A stretch of 28,708 nucleotides of DNA. Origin: Rickettsiales bacterium. GTDB taxonomy: Bacteria > Pseudomonadota > Alphaproteobacteria > Rickettsiales > CANDYO01. Positions 7,961-16,494 of the stretch are shown piece by piece; positions within the stretch are counted from its first letter, which is position 1; the number at the start of each line of letters is the position of its first letter. The notes beneath the pieces were generated by a model. It did not search any database, was not told where the DNA came from, and saw nothing but the letters and a program-made list of their open reading frames with translations. The position numbers and the translations under genes are program-made. The stretch spans positions 1-28,708 of the forward strand of contig CANDYO010000002.1 of assembly GCA_947424995.1 (NCBI GenBank), given 5' to 3'.

Positions 7961-9278
7961 TTGGAAAAAGAGTTAAATATTATCGGAGGGGGGATGGCGG
8001 GCTGTGAAGCTGCTTGGCAAGCTGCTAATCTTGGAATTAAAGTAAACATATATGAAATGCGAGGCCCTACTCGTAAAACTCCTGCTCATCAGACCGATAA
8101 TCTAGCAGAGTTAGTTTGTTCTAACTCTTTTAGAAGCGATGATGTTAATAGTGCTATTGGTTTGTTGCATGAAGAGATGCGCCGTTGTAACTCATTAATC
8201 CTTAAAGCTGCTGATGCAACTAAAGTTCCAGCTGGTAGTGCTTTGGCAATGGATCGTGAATTATTTTCCCAATTGGTAGAAAAAAGTTTAGGGTCACATC
8301 CTAACATCACTGTTCATAGAAAATTAATTGATAAAGTACCAGAAGAAGGATATTGGATCATTGCCACCGGTCCATTAACCGATGATGTTTTGATGCAAGA
8401 TATTTTAAAATTGACTGGTGCTGAGAACTTAGCTTTTTTTGATGCAATTGCCCCAATCGTCTATAAAGAAAGTATAGATTTCTCTAAAGCTTGGTTTCAA
8501 TCTCGTTATGATAAGGGTGAGGGAAAAGATTATATTAATTGCCCTTTAAACAAAGAGCAATATTATCAGTTTGTTGAAGATTTAGTTAATGGTGATAAAA
8601 CAGAATTTAAAGAATGGGAAAAAGACACTCCATATTTCGATGGATGTTTGCCTATTGAGGTGATGGCTGAGCGAGGTAAAGATACTTTATCATTTGGGCC
8701 AATGAAGCCAGTTGGGTTAACTAATCCTTATAGCGATAAAAAACCATTTGCAGTAGTACAGTTGCGTCAAGATAATAAACTTGGTACTCTCTATAATATA
8801 GTGGGTTTTCAAACTAAACTAAAATATGCGGCGCAAAAAGAAATATTTACTAGAATTCCTGGATTAGAAAATGTTGAATTTGCTCGTTTAGGTGGTATTC
8901 ATCGCAATAGCTTTATAAATAGCCCGGTTTTGCTTTCTGGTAGTTTACAGTTAAAAATAAGGCCTAATATCCGTTTTGCAGGACAAGTAACGGGGGTAGA
9001 GGGTTATGTTGAGAGTGCTGCTTGTGGTTTACTTGCTGGAATGTTTGCTGCAACTGAATTTACTTAATAAAGAAATAGTTCTTCCACCTATTGAATCAGC
9101 TTTAGGAGCATTGCTGAATCATATCACAGGTGGGGCAGAGGCTGCTTGCTTTCAGCCAATGAATATCAATTTTGGTCTATTTTTACCATTGGAAAAAAGA
9201 TGTAAAAAAACAGATCGTAAAGCTGCCTATGCTAAAAGAGCATTAGAAAAATTAAAAGAATGGCAGGAGAAATTGTAG
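7961..9278 (+). pseudogene. trmFO: trmFO, split by a one-base frameshift
   Basis: TrmFO makes 5-methyluridine at position 54 of tRNA using methylene-tetrahydrofolate and FADH2. The first frame (7961-9067) encodes 368 residues with the FAD-binding start LNIIGGGMAGCEAAW, the catalytic Cys53 in CSNSF and Cys229 in DGCLPIEV. It stops at 9065-9067 right after AGMFAATEFT. The rest of the protein (PPIESALGALLNHITGG, FQPMNINFGLFLPL) continues in the +1 frame to 9278. Removing one base near 9059-9061 (GAATTTACTTAA) restores a protein of about 438 residues, the normal length. The start is TTG at 7961 with GAGG/AGGA six bases upstream. The break may be a real mutation, a sequencing error or, less likely, programmed +1 shifting. 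The lost C-terminal part is strongly conserved in the family. Confidence 0.88.
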
Positions 9279-9309
9279 TTTTTCATAATGATTAAAAGGA
9301 GAAATAATC

Positions 9310-10230
9310 ATGGTAACACGTCAGAATACAATCAATATGATAAATTTTGCATCAGATGCTAAATTAACAATATTAGTATCAAATGTAGTTAGGAGCGCGC
9401 ATTATAGTGTACAGGATCTTGATGCAGAAGATATTATTACCATACTGATAGCTCATTTCTCAAATTCACCTAGAATAGCGGAAATTGAGCAATTTGTTGG
9501 TACTGCTGAGATGCAAGGTTATGCAATAGATTATATCGTTGAAATGATTATTGAGCATTTTGATCAAGATGAGCAGTTTATAGAAAATATAAGAGTAATT
9601 AATCAACAAAGAACTTATTTACTTGAGCAAGCTAATTTATTAGCAGATGGTCACGCTACTTTAGAGCATTTAGTAAATCTAGTAGAAGCTAATGATAGTG
9701 AAGGTATAATTGATGGAATTATTAGGCAGTATTTTCGTAACAATGTCGATATAGAGATAATAAGATGGTTATTAGGAAGAGAACTTGGAGTTGATTTAAG
9801 AGATGATAATCTTATTAGAATGCTATCAGAAAATCAAGTTGAGGAATTAATAACTAATGTTCATAATATAGTTGGAGAAGTTAATGATCCTAATGGGCCG
9901 CTAGGAATAGCAAATAGAGTAATTAATGGAGCTAATGTGTATGTAGATGATTCTATGTCTGAAATCTCAACGGATGAGTTTATCAGTATGATGCGCCCAG
10001 GTATTAGACCGGCTGTTGAAACTGATTTAGTTATGGTAGATTTCGATGATAATGCCAATCATTCCTCTTATAAGGCAGATAATAAGGAAAGTAAGTCTTC
10101 TGGTGCAAGTAGTAAATATTCTAGTGCTGACAGCAAATATTTAGGCATAAGTAGTGCATTTTCTGGTGTAGATAGTAAAGTTTTTTATCGTGGCCATTTT
10201 AGAGATGATGAAGATTTTGGCGAGCTATAA
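9310..10230 (+). CDS. Orphan acidic protein with four tandem heptapeptides
   Basis: This 306-residue acidic protein belongs to no family I know. Residues 1-240 look helical and soluble, with stretches such as HATLEHLVNLVEAN and IIRWLLGRELGVDLRDDNLI. The C-terminal 60 residues are Ser/Lys/Asp-rich and probably disordered, and include four tandem heptads (residues 264-291): SGASSKY, SSADSKY, LGISSAF, SGVDSKV. These correspond to an 84-base tract of 21-base units. There is no signal peptide or membrane segment. AAAAGGAGAAATAATC gives a strong ribosome binding site. The gene starts 31 bases after the end of trmFO, so it may be read from the same transcript. An effector role is possible but not shown. 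Confidence 0.75.
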   Translation: MVTRQNTINMINFASDAKLTILVSNVVRSAHYSVQDLDAEDIITILIAHFSNSPRIAEIEQFVGTAEMQGYAIDYIVEMIIEHFDQDEQFIENIRVINQQRTYLLEQANLLADGHATLEHLVNLVEANDSEGIIDGIIRQYFRNNVDIEIIRWLLGRELGVDLRDDNLIRMLSENQVEELITNVHNIVGEVNDPNGPLGIANRVINGANVYVDDSMSEISTDEFISMMRPGIRPAVETDLVMVDFDDNANHSSYKADNKESKSSGASSKYSSADSKYLGISSAFSGVDSKVFYRGHFRDDEDFGEL

Positions 10231-10305
10231 AGTAACTAAAGATTGAATGTTGTGGTTGATAATGCTACAATTGTTACTTAAGTAAAATTATTAACTTCAA
10301 TTGAG

Positions 10306-10653
10306 ATGAGAATCATGCGTTTTTTTATTATAGCCCTTATGTTATTCGCTTTTAGTGCAAATGCTGAAATTAGCACGATTGTAATAAAAGATGGAATAAT
10401 TTCACCAACAGAAATCATTATGCCAGCCAATAATAAAATAACCTTAAAAATACAAAACTTAGATGCTAATTTTGAAGAATTTAAAAGTGAAGAACTAAAT
10501 CTTATTATTAAAGCTATGCCTTTAAATAGTGATTTTGTAGTTTCAATGCCCGCATTAGCACCTGGTGTTTATCCTTTTTCAGTAGAGTTTAAAGGTTCGC
10601 TATTGAAATTGAAAGAAGCTAAAGAAATCCACGGTAACATAGTGGTTAAGTAG
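10306..10653 (+). CDS. Periplasmic EfeO-type cupredoxin-like protein
   Basis: This 115-residue exported protein has a signal peptide ending FAFSANA and a cupredoxin-like domain of the Cupredoxin_1/EfeO N-domain type. The match is the pattern FEEFKSEELN, then PALAPGVYPFSVEFKG and a final GNIVVK strand. Relatives accompany periplasmic iron or copper handling. Here the only histidine is in EIHGNIV near the C-terminus and there is no cysteine, so a normal type-1 copper site is absent. The fold may be kept for protein contacts or a different metal site. Two in-frame ATG codons (10306 and 10315) both give good signal peptides; GAG at 10308-10310 slightly favours 10315. No FTR1-type permease lies nearby. 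Confidence 0.75.
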   Translation: MRIMRFFIIALMLFAFSANAEISTIVIKDGIISPTEIIMPANNKITLKIQNLDANFEEFKSEELNLIIKAMPLNSDFVVSMPALAPGVYPFSVEFKGSLLKLKEAKEIHGNIVVK

Positions 10654-10738
10654 AAGAACATTAAATAATACTATTTCTCACGTCATTCCTGTGTGTGTTC
10701 ACCTTTTCGATTACAAAGGTTAGCAATAAAAAGTTGCT

Positions 10739-10851
10739 CGTCATCCTCGGAACCAAGCTTTGCTTGGTATCCGGGGATCTATTCTAAATCAAGCGCCTGA
10801 GGTAAGCATAGATCCCCCGAAGCTAGACGTTGCCTAGCTCGGAGGATGACG
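10739..10851. repeat. Palindromic element, family P3 copy 1
   Basis: This 113-bp element is bounded by CGTCATCCT and AGGATGACG. Each arm holds its own hairpin, AACCAAGCTTTGCTTGGT on the left and GCTAGACGTTGCCTAGC on the right, and the centre has GGGGATCT and GATCCCCC. It is the inverted form of the 16228-16340 copy, with the same length. A small GGCC-TTC-GGCC hairpin (10888-10898), like the edge of element P2, follows. Nothing else is evident in this 286-base gap. Confidence 0.85.
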
Positions 10852-10939
10852 CAAAATTCGTAACTGAGTTAGTGGATTTTTACAATCGGCCTTCGGCCAA
10901 CGTTATCGCATTGCTTTTAATTAATAGCATTTTTAACAG

Positions 10940-12157
10940 TTAACCATCTTTGTTATAACATTTTTCATCCAATAATCCTTCTGAATGGTCAATGCATAAA
11001 GTTACGGCAGCATCTCCGGTAATGCTGATGGTAGTGCGCATCATATCAACAATCCTATCTATTCCAGCAATCAGAGCTATGCCTTCGATGGGGAGACCTA
11101 TTGATCCTAAAACCATGGGGAGCATAACAATAGTTCCTCCTGGGATACCAGCGCCGCCAATTGAGCCTAATGTTCCCATAAAGATAATCAAACCATAATC
11201 GCTATAACCGAGTACTTTTCCAGTTGCTTGTGCAAAAAATAAAGTACAGATACTGATATAAATAGCGATGCCATCCATATTAATTGAGGCACCAAGCGGC
11301 AAGACAAATGAGGAGCTAAATTTAGAAATACCTAAGCGTTCTTGACATACCTTAATGGTGGTAGGAAGCGCGGCTTTACTGCTGCTTGTTGAAAAAGCTA
11401 GAGCTTGATATTCTAAGCTTTTTTTAAAAAATGGCTTAGGAGATAATTTAGTAAATAGATAAATCATCGCTCCAAAAAGTAAATATTGCAGGCCAAAAGC
11501 AAAATAAGCACAAAGTATAAGTTGACCAAGATTTAATAGTACCTCGGCTCCTTGAGTGCCTACTACCCAAGCAGTTAAAGCGCATGCTGCGATGGGAGAT
11601 AACTGAATAATTAAGTGTACCATCTTGAACACAATTCCAGATAGAAGTTGAACCGTTTCGTTTATTTTTTTAGATGCTGTTTTATCTAATTGATTGATGG
11701 TTATACCGGTAAAAAGAGCAAAAAAGACAACCTGAAGGATGGAACCTTGGGCCATTGCGCCAATAGCATTATCTGGAACTATTTGTAAAAGTATCTCAAG
11801 AACTTTAGTGATACTAGTGCCTTCGGGTAACTTACTTAAGTGATGATCAAAATTAAGAGTTATTCCACTGCCAGGCTTAAAAATATTGCCAACACTTAGG
11901 CCAATTGTTACTGCAAAAATAGTGGTGCAAAGGTAAGCGAGAGAAGCTTTTAAGCTTACCCGACCAAGAGCTTTTGCATTTTGAGCGCTAATAACTCCGC
12001 CCACAATAGCAAAAAAGATTAGCGGGACGATAATCATCTTAATTAGGCGGATGAAAAGATCACCGAAAGGTTTAAGATAAACAACATTTTCTTTGAGAGC
12101 GAAGCCTAGAAATACACCCAAAGCAAGACCAATAAGAACTTTTTTCCATAACGCCAT
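10940..12157 (-). CDS. DAACS-family proton/sodium:dicarboxylate or glutamate symporter
   Basis: This is a 405-residue inner-membrane symporter of the GltP/DctA family, importing acidic amino acids or C4-dicarboxylates with cations. The family motifs are intact: HP1 tip SSSKAALPTT (258-267), NMDG at 293-296, GGAGIPGG in HP2 (334-341) and D367-R368 with D371-M-M-R374-T before GD382. The Arg374 that binds the substrate side-chain carboxylate is present. The usual Asn of NVxGD is Ser378. The start is ATG with only a weak GAG upstream. The gene is alone, with unrelated minus-strand orphans upstream. In an intracellular bacterium, uptake of host glutamate, aspartate, malate or succinate is the likely role; the exact substrate cannot be read from the sequence. 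Confidence 0.92.
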   Translation of the reverse strand: MALWKKVLIGLALGVFLGFALKENVVYLKPFGDLFIRLIKMIIVPLIFFAIVGGVISAQNAKALGRVSLKASLAYLCTTIFAVTIGLSVGNIFKPGSGITLNFDHHLSKLPEGTSITKVLEILLQIVPDNAIGAMAQGSILQVVFFALFTGITINQLDKTASKKINETVQLLSGIVFKMVHLIIQLSPIAACALTAWVVGTQGAEVLLNLGQLILCAYFAFGLQYLLFGAMIYLFTKLSPKPFFKKSLEYQALAFSTSSSKAALPTTIKVCQERLGISKFSSSFVLPLGASINMDGIAIYISICTLFFAQATGKVLGYSDYGLIIFMGTLGSIGGAGIPGGTIVMLPMVLGSIGLPIEGIALIAGIDRIVDMMRTTISITGDAAVTLCIDHSEGLLDEKCYNKDG

Positions 12158-12252
12158 AAATAATTCACTCGATCTAACTTTAAAGTTTTGCTTTAAGTAT
12201 TATTGATAATCTTAGCTAGTTGGTCAATGTTTTTTTAAATGGTCTTATTTTG

Positions 12253-12675
12253 CTAATAACTCGTAGTAATATTATAGGTTTGATACCATTCCATAAACAT
12301 GTTAGGGTTATGAAACATGTAAGCTGCTGTAGTATTATGACTATAACCATAATTATCAAATTGAACTAGGGTATCTTCTTGAGTGTCTTGCTCGTTTTGT
12401 TCATGGCATTCACCAAAAATATCATGTAAGTCAATTCCCTCGCAAACATCCCAACCTACTTTCATACAAGATAATTCGAACAGCTCCACTTGTTTCATAA
12501 AACAGATGAATTTTTCAGCCTCTTTACTAACGCATTTTTTTTCTTCAGCCTCTGGAAAGAAGTCATTCTTAGCTTTATCTATACATTTCCTAAATGAAGG
12601 ATCAAAATATTTAACATTTTCATGCATGTATAATATTATTTTTTCTTTAATGTTATCTGGAATTTCTGATGCCAT
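12253..12675 (-). CDS. Orphan cysteine-rich small protein
   Basis: This 140-residue protein has no recognised family. I chose the ATG at 12675 because GGAG lies seven bases upstream and it begins one base after the stop of the preceding gene; a longer reading from 12714 would overlap that gene. It is acidic and contains six cysteines (31, 48, 58, 70, 78, 90), with C48 and C58 in a CX9C spacing. The tail (residues 105-140) is rich in Asn, Tyr, Phe and Met. The N-terminal IKEKIILYMHENVKYF resembles IKEKISEYFNIREIIF of its upstream partner, so the two may be distant paralogues. No signal peptide or membrane helix is seen. Confidence 0.65.
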   Translation of the reverse strand: MASEIPDNIKEKIILYMHENVKYFDPSFRKCIDKAKNDFFPEAEEKKCVSKEAEKFICFMKQVELFELSCMKVGWDVCEGIDLHDIFGECHEQNEQDTQEDTLVQFDNYGYSHNTTAAYMFHNPNMFMEWYQTYNITTSY

Positions 12676-12676
12676 A

Positions 12677-13066
12677 TTATTGCTCCGCATCAATAAAAAT
12701 GTTATCACCGCCATCTATTATTGTTACCAATGGTTTCATTTCTCTATCAAATAAGTGCAAAACAGCATCTTCTTGTTTGTTTAAGCATTCAAGATATTTT
12801 TTAGAACCTGTAGTTAGGTATACTTGCATTTTTTTTGAGTCACAGCCCTCAACTTGATTAGTAATAATTTCTTGAAATTTTGGAATAATGATTTCTAATT
12901 CTCTATTATTTAGCAAATCTTCCATTTCATTTACTTTTTTATGCTTTTCATCATTATTTTTTTTAAGCTCATTTTGGTTAGCTCTATTATGAAAAATTAT
13001 TTCTCTAATATTGAAATATTCACTTATTTTTTCTTTAATTTGTTCTTTTTTAGTTTTATTGGTCAT
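12677..13066 (-). CDS. Orphan small charged protein
   Basis: This 129-residue soluble protein of unknown function is lysine- and glutamate-rich in its first half, probably a helical or coiled-coil region around residues 25-65. The later part is mixed (GSKKYLECLNKQEDAVLHLF) and ends IIDGGDNIFIDAEQ. AAGGAT lies eight bases before the ATG. Its stop codon is separated by one base from the start of the next orphan, so the two form a coupled pair. Weak similarity between their N-termini suggests an old duplication. Confidence 0.65.
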   Translation of the reverse strand: MTNKTKKEQIKEKISEYFNIREIIFHNRANQNELKKNNDEKHKKVNEMEDLLNNRELEIIIPKFQEIITNQVEGCDSKKMQVYLTTGSKKYLECLNKQEDAVLHLFDREMKPLVTIIDGGDNIFIDAEQ

Positions 13067-13163
13067 TATATTTTATCCTTATAATTTATGGTTTTAGTGG
13101 TAATAAGAGATGTTTTTATATTAAATTAAGATTTGTAGCAATAATAATTAATTGTTTTTTAGG

Positions 13164-14864
13164 TCAAAGATCTTCATTGTCGTCTAAATAAGTATTTGTT
13201 GTATTGCCTAATATTAATTGTTCAGTGAGAGTATTGTTATGGTATTTATATTCTCTAGCTAAATCAGTAGCTGTTGTACCTAGAAAATCAGCTTGATCAA
13301 GTCTGGCTCCATGGTCTATGAGTATATCCATGATTTTGTAGTATTTTTTTCTAGCAGCTGCATGTAAAGGAGTATATCCAAGAGGAGTGATTCTAATTTT
13401 TGCTCCTTGGTCTAATAAAGAGACTACCACGTTTTCATGACCGTTCTCTACCGCCATATCTAAAGCAGTATGGCCATAATGCTCTGAGGATTCAATAGGT
13501 GTTCCTTTAGCCAACATTGAATTAACTAACTCAAGTTTTCCGTTGGCGCTAGCTGAAATAAACCTAGTGCTTTCTAAGCGTAAATATGCCACTATTTCAG
13601 AGAATGAAGATTCCCAAGCTATACCTAAGGCAGTTTTGCCTACAAAATTAGTAAGGGTTATGTCTATACCTTTAGCTACTAATAAGTAGACAATTTTTGG
13701 ATGGTTGTGCATCACTGCTGCATGCAAGGCTGTAGCATTATGATCATTATTTGCTTCATTTATATCAGTAATATTTTTTAAAATGATATTAACAATTTTA
13801 TGATAGCCTCTATATGAGATTTTATACAAAAAGCTATAGTTATCATTGGAATTTAGATTAACATCTGCTCCAGCTTTAAGTAACTTGGTGATTATTTTGC
13901 GAGCATTATTATTATCATTCATCAAAGTATAATGAATTGGAGTTGCATGATTAATGTCTAGTGCATTTACATCAGCATTATGATAATCAATTAGATATTC
14001 AACAATTTCAAACTTACTTATTATTGAAACTAGATGCAGTGCAGTTTCAAATTCCGGAGTGAATACTTTTGGATTTGCTCCATGCCCAAGAGCATTTTTA
14101 ACTTCTGTAAAGTTACCAATTTTAGCTGCATAGAGAAAATTGGCGTCCCAAGGGGATAATGAATAAAATCGCTGATATTTTATCAGCATATTTGCGACTT
14201 TAGAATGATTATTTTGGGTAGCCAGGTCAGCAGCTGTATGGTGATTATTATTTAGAATATTTAAGCTATATTGATCTACTAATGTTTTGGTGAAAGTAAA
14301 ATTACCAGTTTTAGCTGCTAGATGAAGAGCTGTATTACCCTCAAGGTCACGAGCATATAGATCAATTTTTCTTTTAACTAAATGCTCTGCAACTCTAAAA
14401 TGTCCTTCGCTTAAAGCTAGATGCAGCCCAGTTGATAAATCTCTGGTGGTTGCTTTTAAATTAGCTCCATGCTTAAGGCTATTCTTAACTTCTGTAAAAT
14501 TACCGTTTTTAGCAGCATAAAGATAATTATAATCTATAGTTGGTAGTGAATAAAATCGCTGGTAATCTATAAGTAGATTTGTAATGGTAACTTGGCCCAT
14601 CTGTTTTGATAGATCCAAAGCAGTGTAATTGTTATTGTTTAAAGCATCTGGATTAGCTTTATATTCAAATAAGATTTTAATAAGATTGATGCGTCCTATT
14701 CTTGTCGCGCGATGAAGTGCTCTATCACCATCTTGATCGCAGGCATCAACTCTTGCTCCTTGTATTTTTAGAGCGTGGTTTAGGTATTCTGGACTGGTAT
14801 TTAGATCACCTGCTGAATAGACAAAACGATTGTCTTGATAATTATAGCATGAACTTTTGGTCAT
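13164..14864 (-). CDS. Ankyrin-repeat protein, about 15 repeats
   Basis: Nearly all of this 566-residue protein consists of ankyrin repeats, with typical elements such as DGDRALHRATRIGR, EGNTALHLAAKTGN, YGHTALDMAVENGH and LGYTPLHAAARKK. I count about 15, some degenerate. Ankyrin arrays bind proteins, and in Rickettsiales many such proteins are secreted into the host cell. A block of about four repeats is duplicated with a 129-residue period: YQRFYSLPTIDYNYLYAAK and YQRFYSLSPWDANFLYAAK both lead into GNFTEVKN. No N-terminal signal peptide is seen. The C-terminus is acidic (TYLDDNEDL). The ribosome binding site is weak. The host partner cannot be guessed. Confidence 0.9.
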   Translation of the reverse strand: MTKSSCYNYQDNRFVYSAGDLNTSPEYLNHALKIQGARVDACDQDGDRALHRATRIGRINLIKILFEYKANPDALNNNNYTALDLSKQMGQVTITNLLIDYQRFYSLPTIDYNYLYAAKNGNFTEVKNSLKHGANLKATTRDLSTGLHLALSEGHFRVAEHLVKRKIDLYARDLEGNTALHLAAKTGNFTFTKTLVDQYSLNILNNNHHTAADLATQNNHSKVANMLIKYQRFYSLSPWDANFLYAAKIGNFTEVKNALGHGANPKVFTPEFETALHLVSIISKFEIVEYLIDYHNADVNALDINHATPIHYTLMNDNNNARKIITKLLKAGADVNLNSNDNYSFLYKISYRGYHKIVNIILKNITDINEANNDHNATALHAAVMHNHPKIVYLLVAKGIDITLTNFVGKTALGIAWESSFSEIVAYLRLESTRFISASANGKLELVNSMLAKGTPIESSEHYGHTALDMAVENGHENVVVSLLDQGAKIRITPLGYTPLHAAARKKYYKIMDILIDHGARLDQADFLGTTATDLAREYKYHNNTLTEQLILGNTTNTYLDDNEDL

Positions 14865-14954
14865 AACTTTATTAATTTAGTAATGTTTTTTTAAAGTTTT
14901 TATAGGGAAAGGATATATTTGTCAAGGTGTATTTTGGAGGTATAGTAGCATTAT

Positions 14955-14968
14955 CGTCATCCCTGGCG
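14955..14968. repeat. Fragment of a P1-type palindromic element
   Basis: CGTCATCCCTGGCG matches the outer end of family P1 (CGTCATCCCTGACG), but no second arm is found before the flavoprotein stop codon 14 bases away. It looks like a relic of one end of an element, though a match this short could be chance. Confidence 0.35.
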
Positions 14969-14981
14969 CAGAGGAAACGGC

Positions 14982-16163
14982 CTAAGCGTAAAGACCAGCA
15001 CTATATCCAGAAGACCATGCCCATTGAAAATTATAACCACCTAGCCAGCCGGTTATATCTACCACTTCGCCAATAAAATATAGATTGGCTATTTTTTGAG
15101 AAGCCATGGTTTTAGAAGATAGCTCTTTGGTATCAACGCCACCAGCCGTTACTTCTGCTTTTAAGTATCCTTCAGTACCATCTATATCGACAATGAAGCG
15201 ATGCATACTATCAGCAATAAATTCTAATTCTTTGAGTTTATAGTCAATCAATCTTTTAATTTCTATGTTTGTTTCACACCAATGATCAACAAATTTTTTA
15301 GGTAGATAATTTTTAAGAAAATTAGTTATGCTGAGTTTGCTGCTTCTTTCTTGAATCAATATTTCTTTTAAATTTATGAGCGGAAGAAGATCAATATAAA
15401 TTTTTTGCTTAAAATGTTCTTTTAAATAAGAAGAGATTTGTAAAATTGCTGGTCCACTAAGACCTCGATGAGTGAATAAAATATTTTCTTTAAAAGAAGT
15501 TTGCTGATATGAAACCACCGATGCTATTGATATCCCACTTAAGTTTTTAAAAAATTCTAGAGTAGAACTAGCTATAGTTAAAGGTACTAGAGCTGGTCTA
15601 GTTGGAATGATATTTAAACCAAATTGTTTAGCAATACGATAACCAAAGTCAGTAGCTCCCATTTTAGGGATTGAAAGACCCCCAGTGGCTATAATTAAAG
15701 CTTCACTAGAGAAGTTTCCTTTGTTTGATTCTATGAAAAAATCAGCTGGTTTGACAATAGAAGAAATTGTGCATTCTAAAAGAATGGTAACATTGGATTG
15801 CTTGCATTCATTGACCAGCATCTCAATGATTTGCATTGAAGAGCCATCACAAAATAATTGACCCAAAGTCTTTTCATGATAAGCAATTTTATGGGTTTCA
15901 ATCAATTTTATGAAGTCATGTTGGTTATATTTAGCCAAAGCTGATTTTATAAAATGTGGATTATCAGAAAGATAATTTGCTGCAGTTGGATGAAGATTAG
16001 TAAAATTACATCTTCCACCACCAGATATACGAATTTTCTCGCCAATTTTATTGGTAGCTTCTAGCAGCAGAACTTTCCGGCCACGTTTAGCGCTAGTGAT
16101 AGCTGCCATTAGCCCTGCTGCACCAGCTCCTACTATAATTACATCGTATTTATTGCTATTCAT
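14982..16163 (-). CDS. HI0933/BaiN-family FAD-dependent oxidoreductase
   Basis: This 393-residue flavoprotein belongs to the HI0933-like (BaiN/YhiN) family. The N-terminus has the FAD dinucleotide-binding fold VIIVGAGAAGLMAAITSAKRG (about 9-29), then LLEATNKIGEKI and the family-specific ISGGGRCNFTN. The middle includes LIIATGGLSIPKMGATDFGY, and the C-terminus has the second FAD motif FIGEVVDITGWLGGYNFQWAW. Members are usually 390-410 residues. The physiological substrate of the family is not well settled; reduction of a small metabolite or quinone-like compound is possible. The ATG has only a weak site upstream. The gene stands alone, with a palindromic element beyond its 5' end. Confidence 0.88.
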   Translation of the reverse strand: MNSNKYDVIIVGAGAAGLMAAITSAKRGRKVLLLEATNKIGEKIRISGGGRCNFTNLHPTAANYLSDNPHFIKSALAKYNQHDFIKLIETHKIAYHEKTLGQLFCDGSSMQIIEMLVNECKQSNVTILLECTISSIVKPADFFIESNKGNFSSEALIIATGGLSIPKMGATDFGYRIAKQFGLNIIPTRPALVPLTIASSTLEFFKNLSGISIASVVSYQQTSFKENILFTHRGLSGPAILQISSYLKEHFKQKIYIDLLPLINLKEILIQERSSKLSITNFLKNYLPKKFVDHWCETNIEIKRLIDYKLKELEFIADSMHRFIVDIDGTEGYLKAEVTAGGVDTKELSSKTMASQKIANLYFIGEVVDITGWLGGYNFQWAWSSGYSAGLYA

Positions 16164-16227
16164 AAATTCTCAAAACTTAGATAAGAGCATTGTGCAAGAT
16201 AAAATCGTACTTAAAACGTGCGAAGCC

Positions 16228-16340
16228 GTCATCCTCCGAGCTAGGCAAAGCCTAGCTTCTGGGGATCCATGATATCTTAAGGTGCTTAACTTAGAATGGA
16301 TCCCCGGTAACCAAGCTTTGCTTGGTTCCGAGGATGACGA
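16228..16340. repeat. Palindromic element, family P3 copy 2
   Basis: This 113-bp element has ends CGTCATCCT and AGGATGACG. The left arm hairpin GCTAGGCAAAGCCTAGC and the right arm AACCAAGCTTTGCTTGGTT are the reverse-complement order of the copy at 10739-10851. It lies between the flavoprotein gene and the first of the two metal-type promoters. The pair of copies in opposite orientation could form a recombination substrate. Confidence 0.88.
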
Positions 16341-16413
16341 CCTCACCTGCTTTAAATAGCAATCTTATCGCAGGAACCGCTATAAGATTAATATTGTAGC
16401 TTAAAAAAAATGA

Positions 16414-16489
16414 TTGTCACTTTGATTTTAGATGATTGACATAATAAAACGTTATGTTATAACATTACATAAGTTAGTCAAAAGGGAGG
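16414..16489 (+). promoter_or_regulatory. Promoter and Zur-box-like operator, copy A
   Basis: TTGTCACT (16414-16421), a consensus -35 TTGACA (16436-16441), a 16-base spacer and a -10 TATAAC (16458-16463) precede the small gene at 16495. The -10 sits inside the near-palindrome GTTATGTTATAACATTAC (16451-16468), with one mismatched pair. Its core TGTTATAACA resembles the Zur box described for alphaproteobacteria. A repressor bound here would block RNA polymerase. The GGAGG ribosome site (16485-16489) follows. Copy B at 16743-16820 has the same order of parts. Confidence 0.7.
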
Positions 16490-16494
16490 ATAAA

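Noticed and set aside
7807..8007. Plus-strand open frame of 66 codons before trmFO
   Set aside because: It overlaps the start of trmFO in another frame, has no ribosome site and low-complexity content; the TTG start of trmFO has a good site.
9056..9067. Programmed +1 frameshift in trmFO
   Set aside because: TTT-ACT-TAA is not a known +1 slippery site, and the family is not known to use recoding; a mutation or sequence error is simpler.
9006..9278. Separate 90-residue gene after trmFO
   Set aside because: Its sequence is the conserved TrmFO C-terminus in a shifted frame, so it belongs to the broken gene.
12253..12675. Twin CX9C mitochondrial-type protein
   Set aside because: Only one CX9C pair is present and the other cysteine spacings do not fit.
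12676..12714. Longer start for the Cys-rich orphan
   Set aside because: It would overlap the upstream gene by 38 bases, while the ATG at 12675 has GGAG seven bases before it.
16432..16494. Longer start for the small membrane protein
   Set aside because: It would begin inside the -35 region and read through the operator; the ATG at 16495 has a strong ribosome site.
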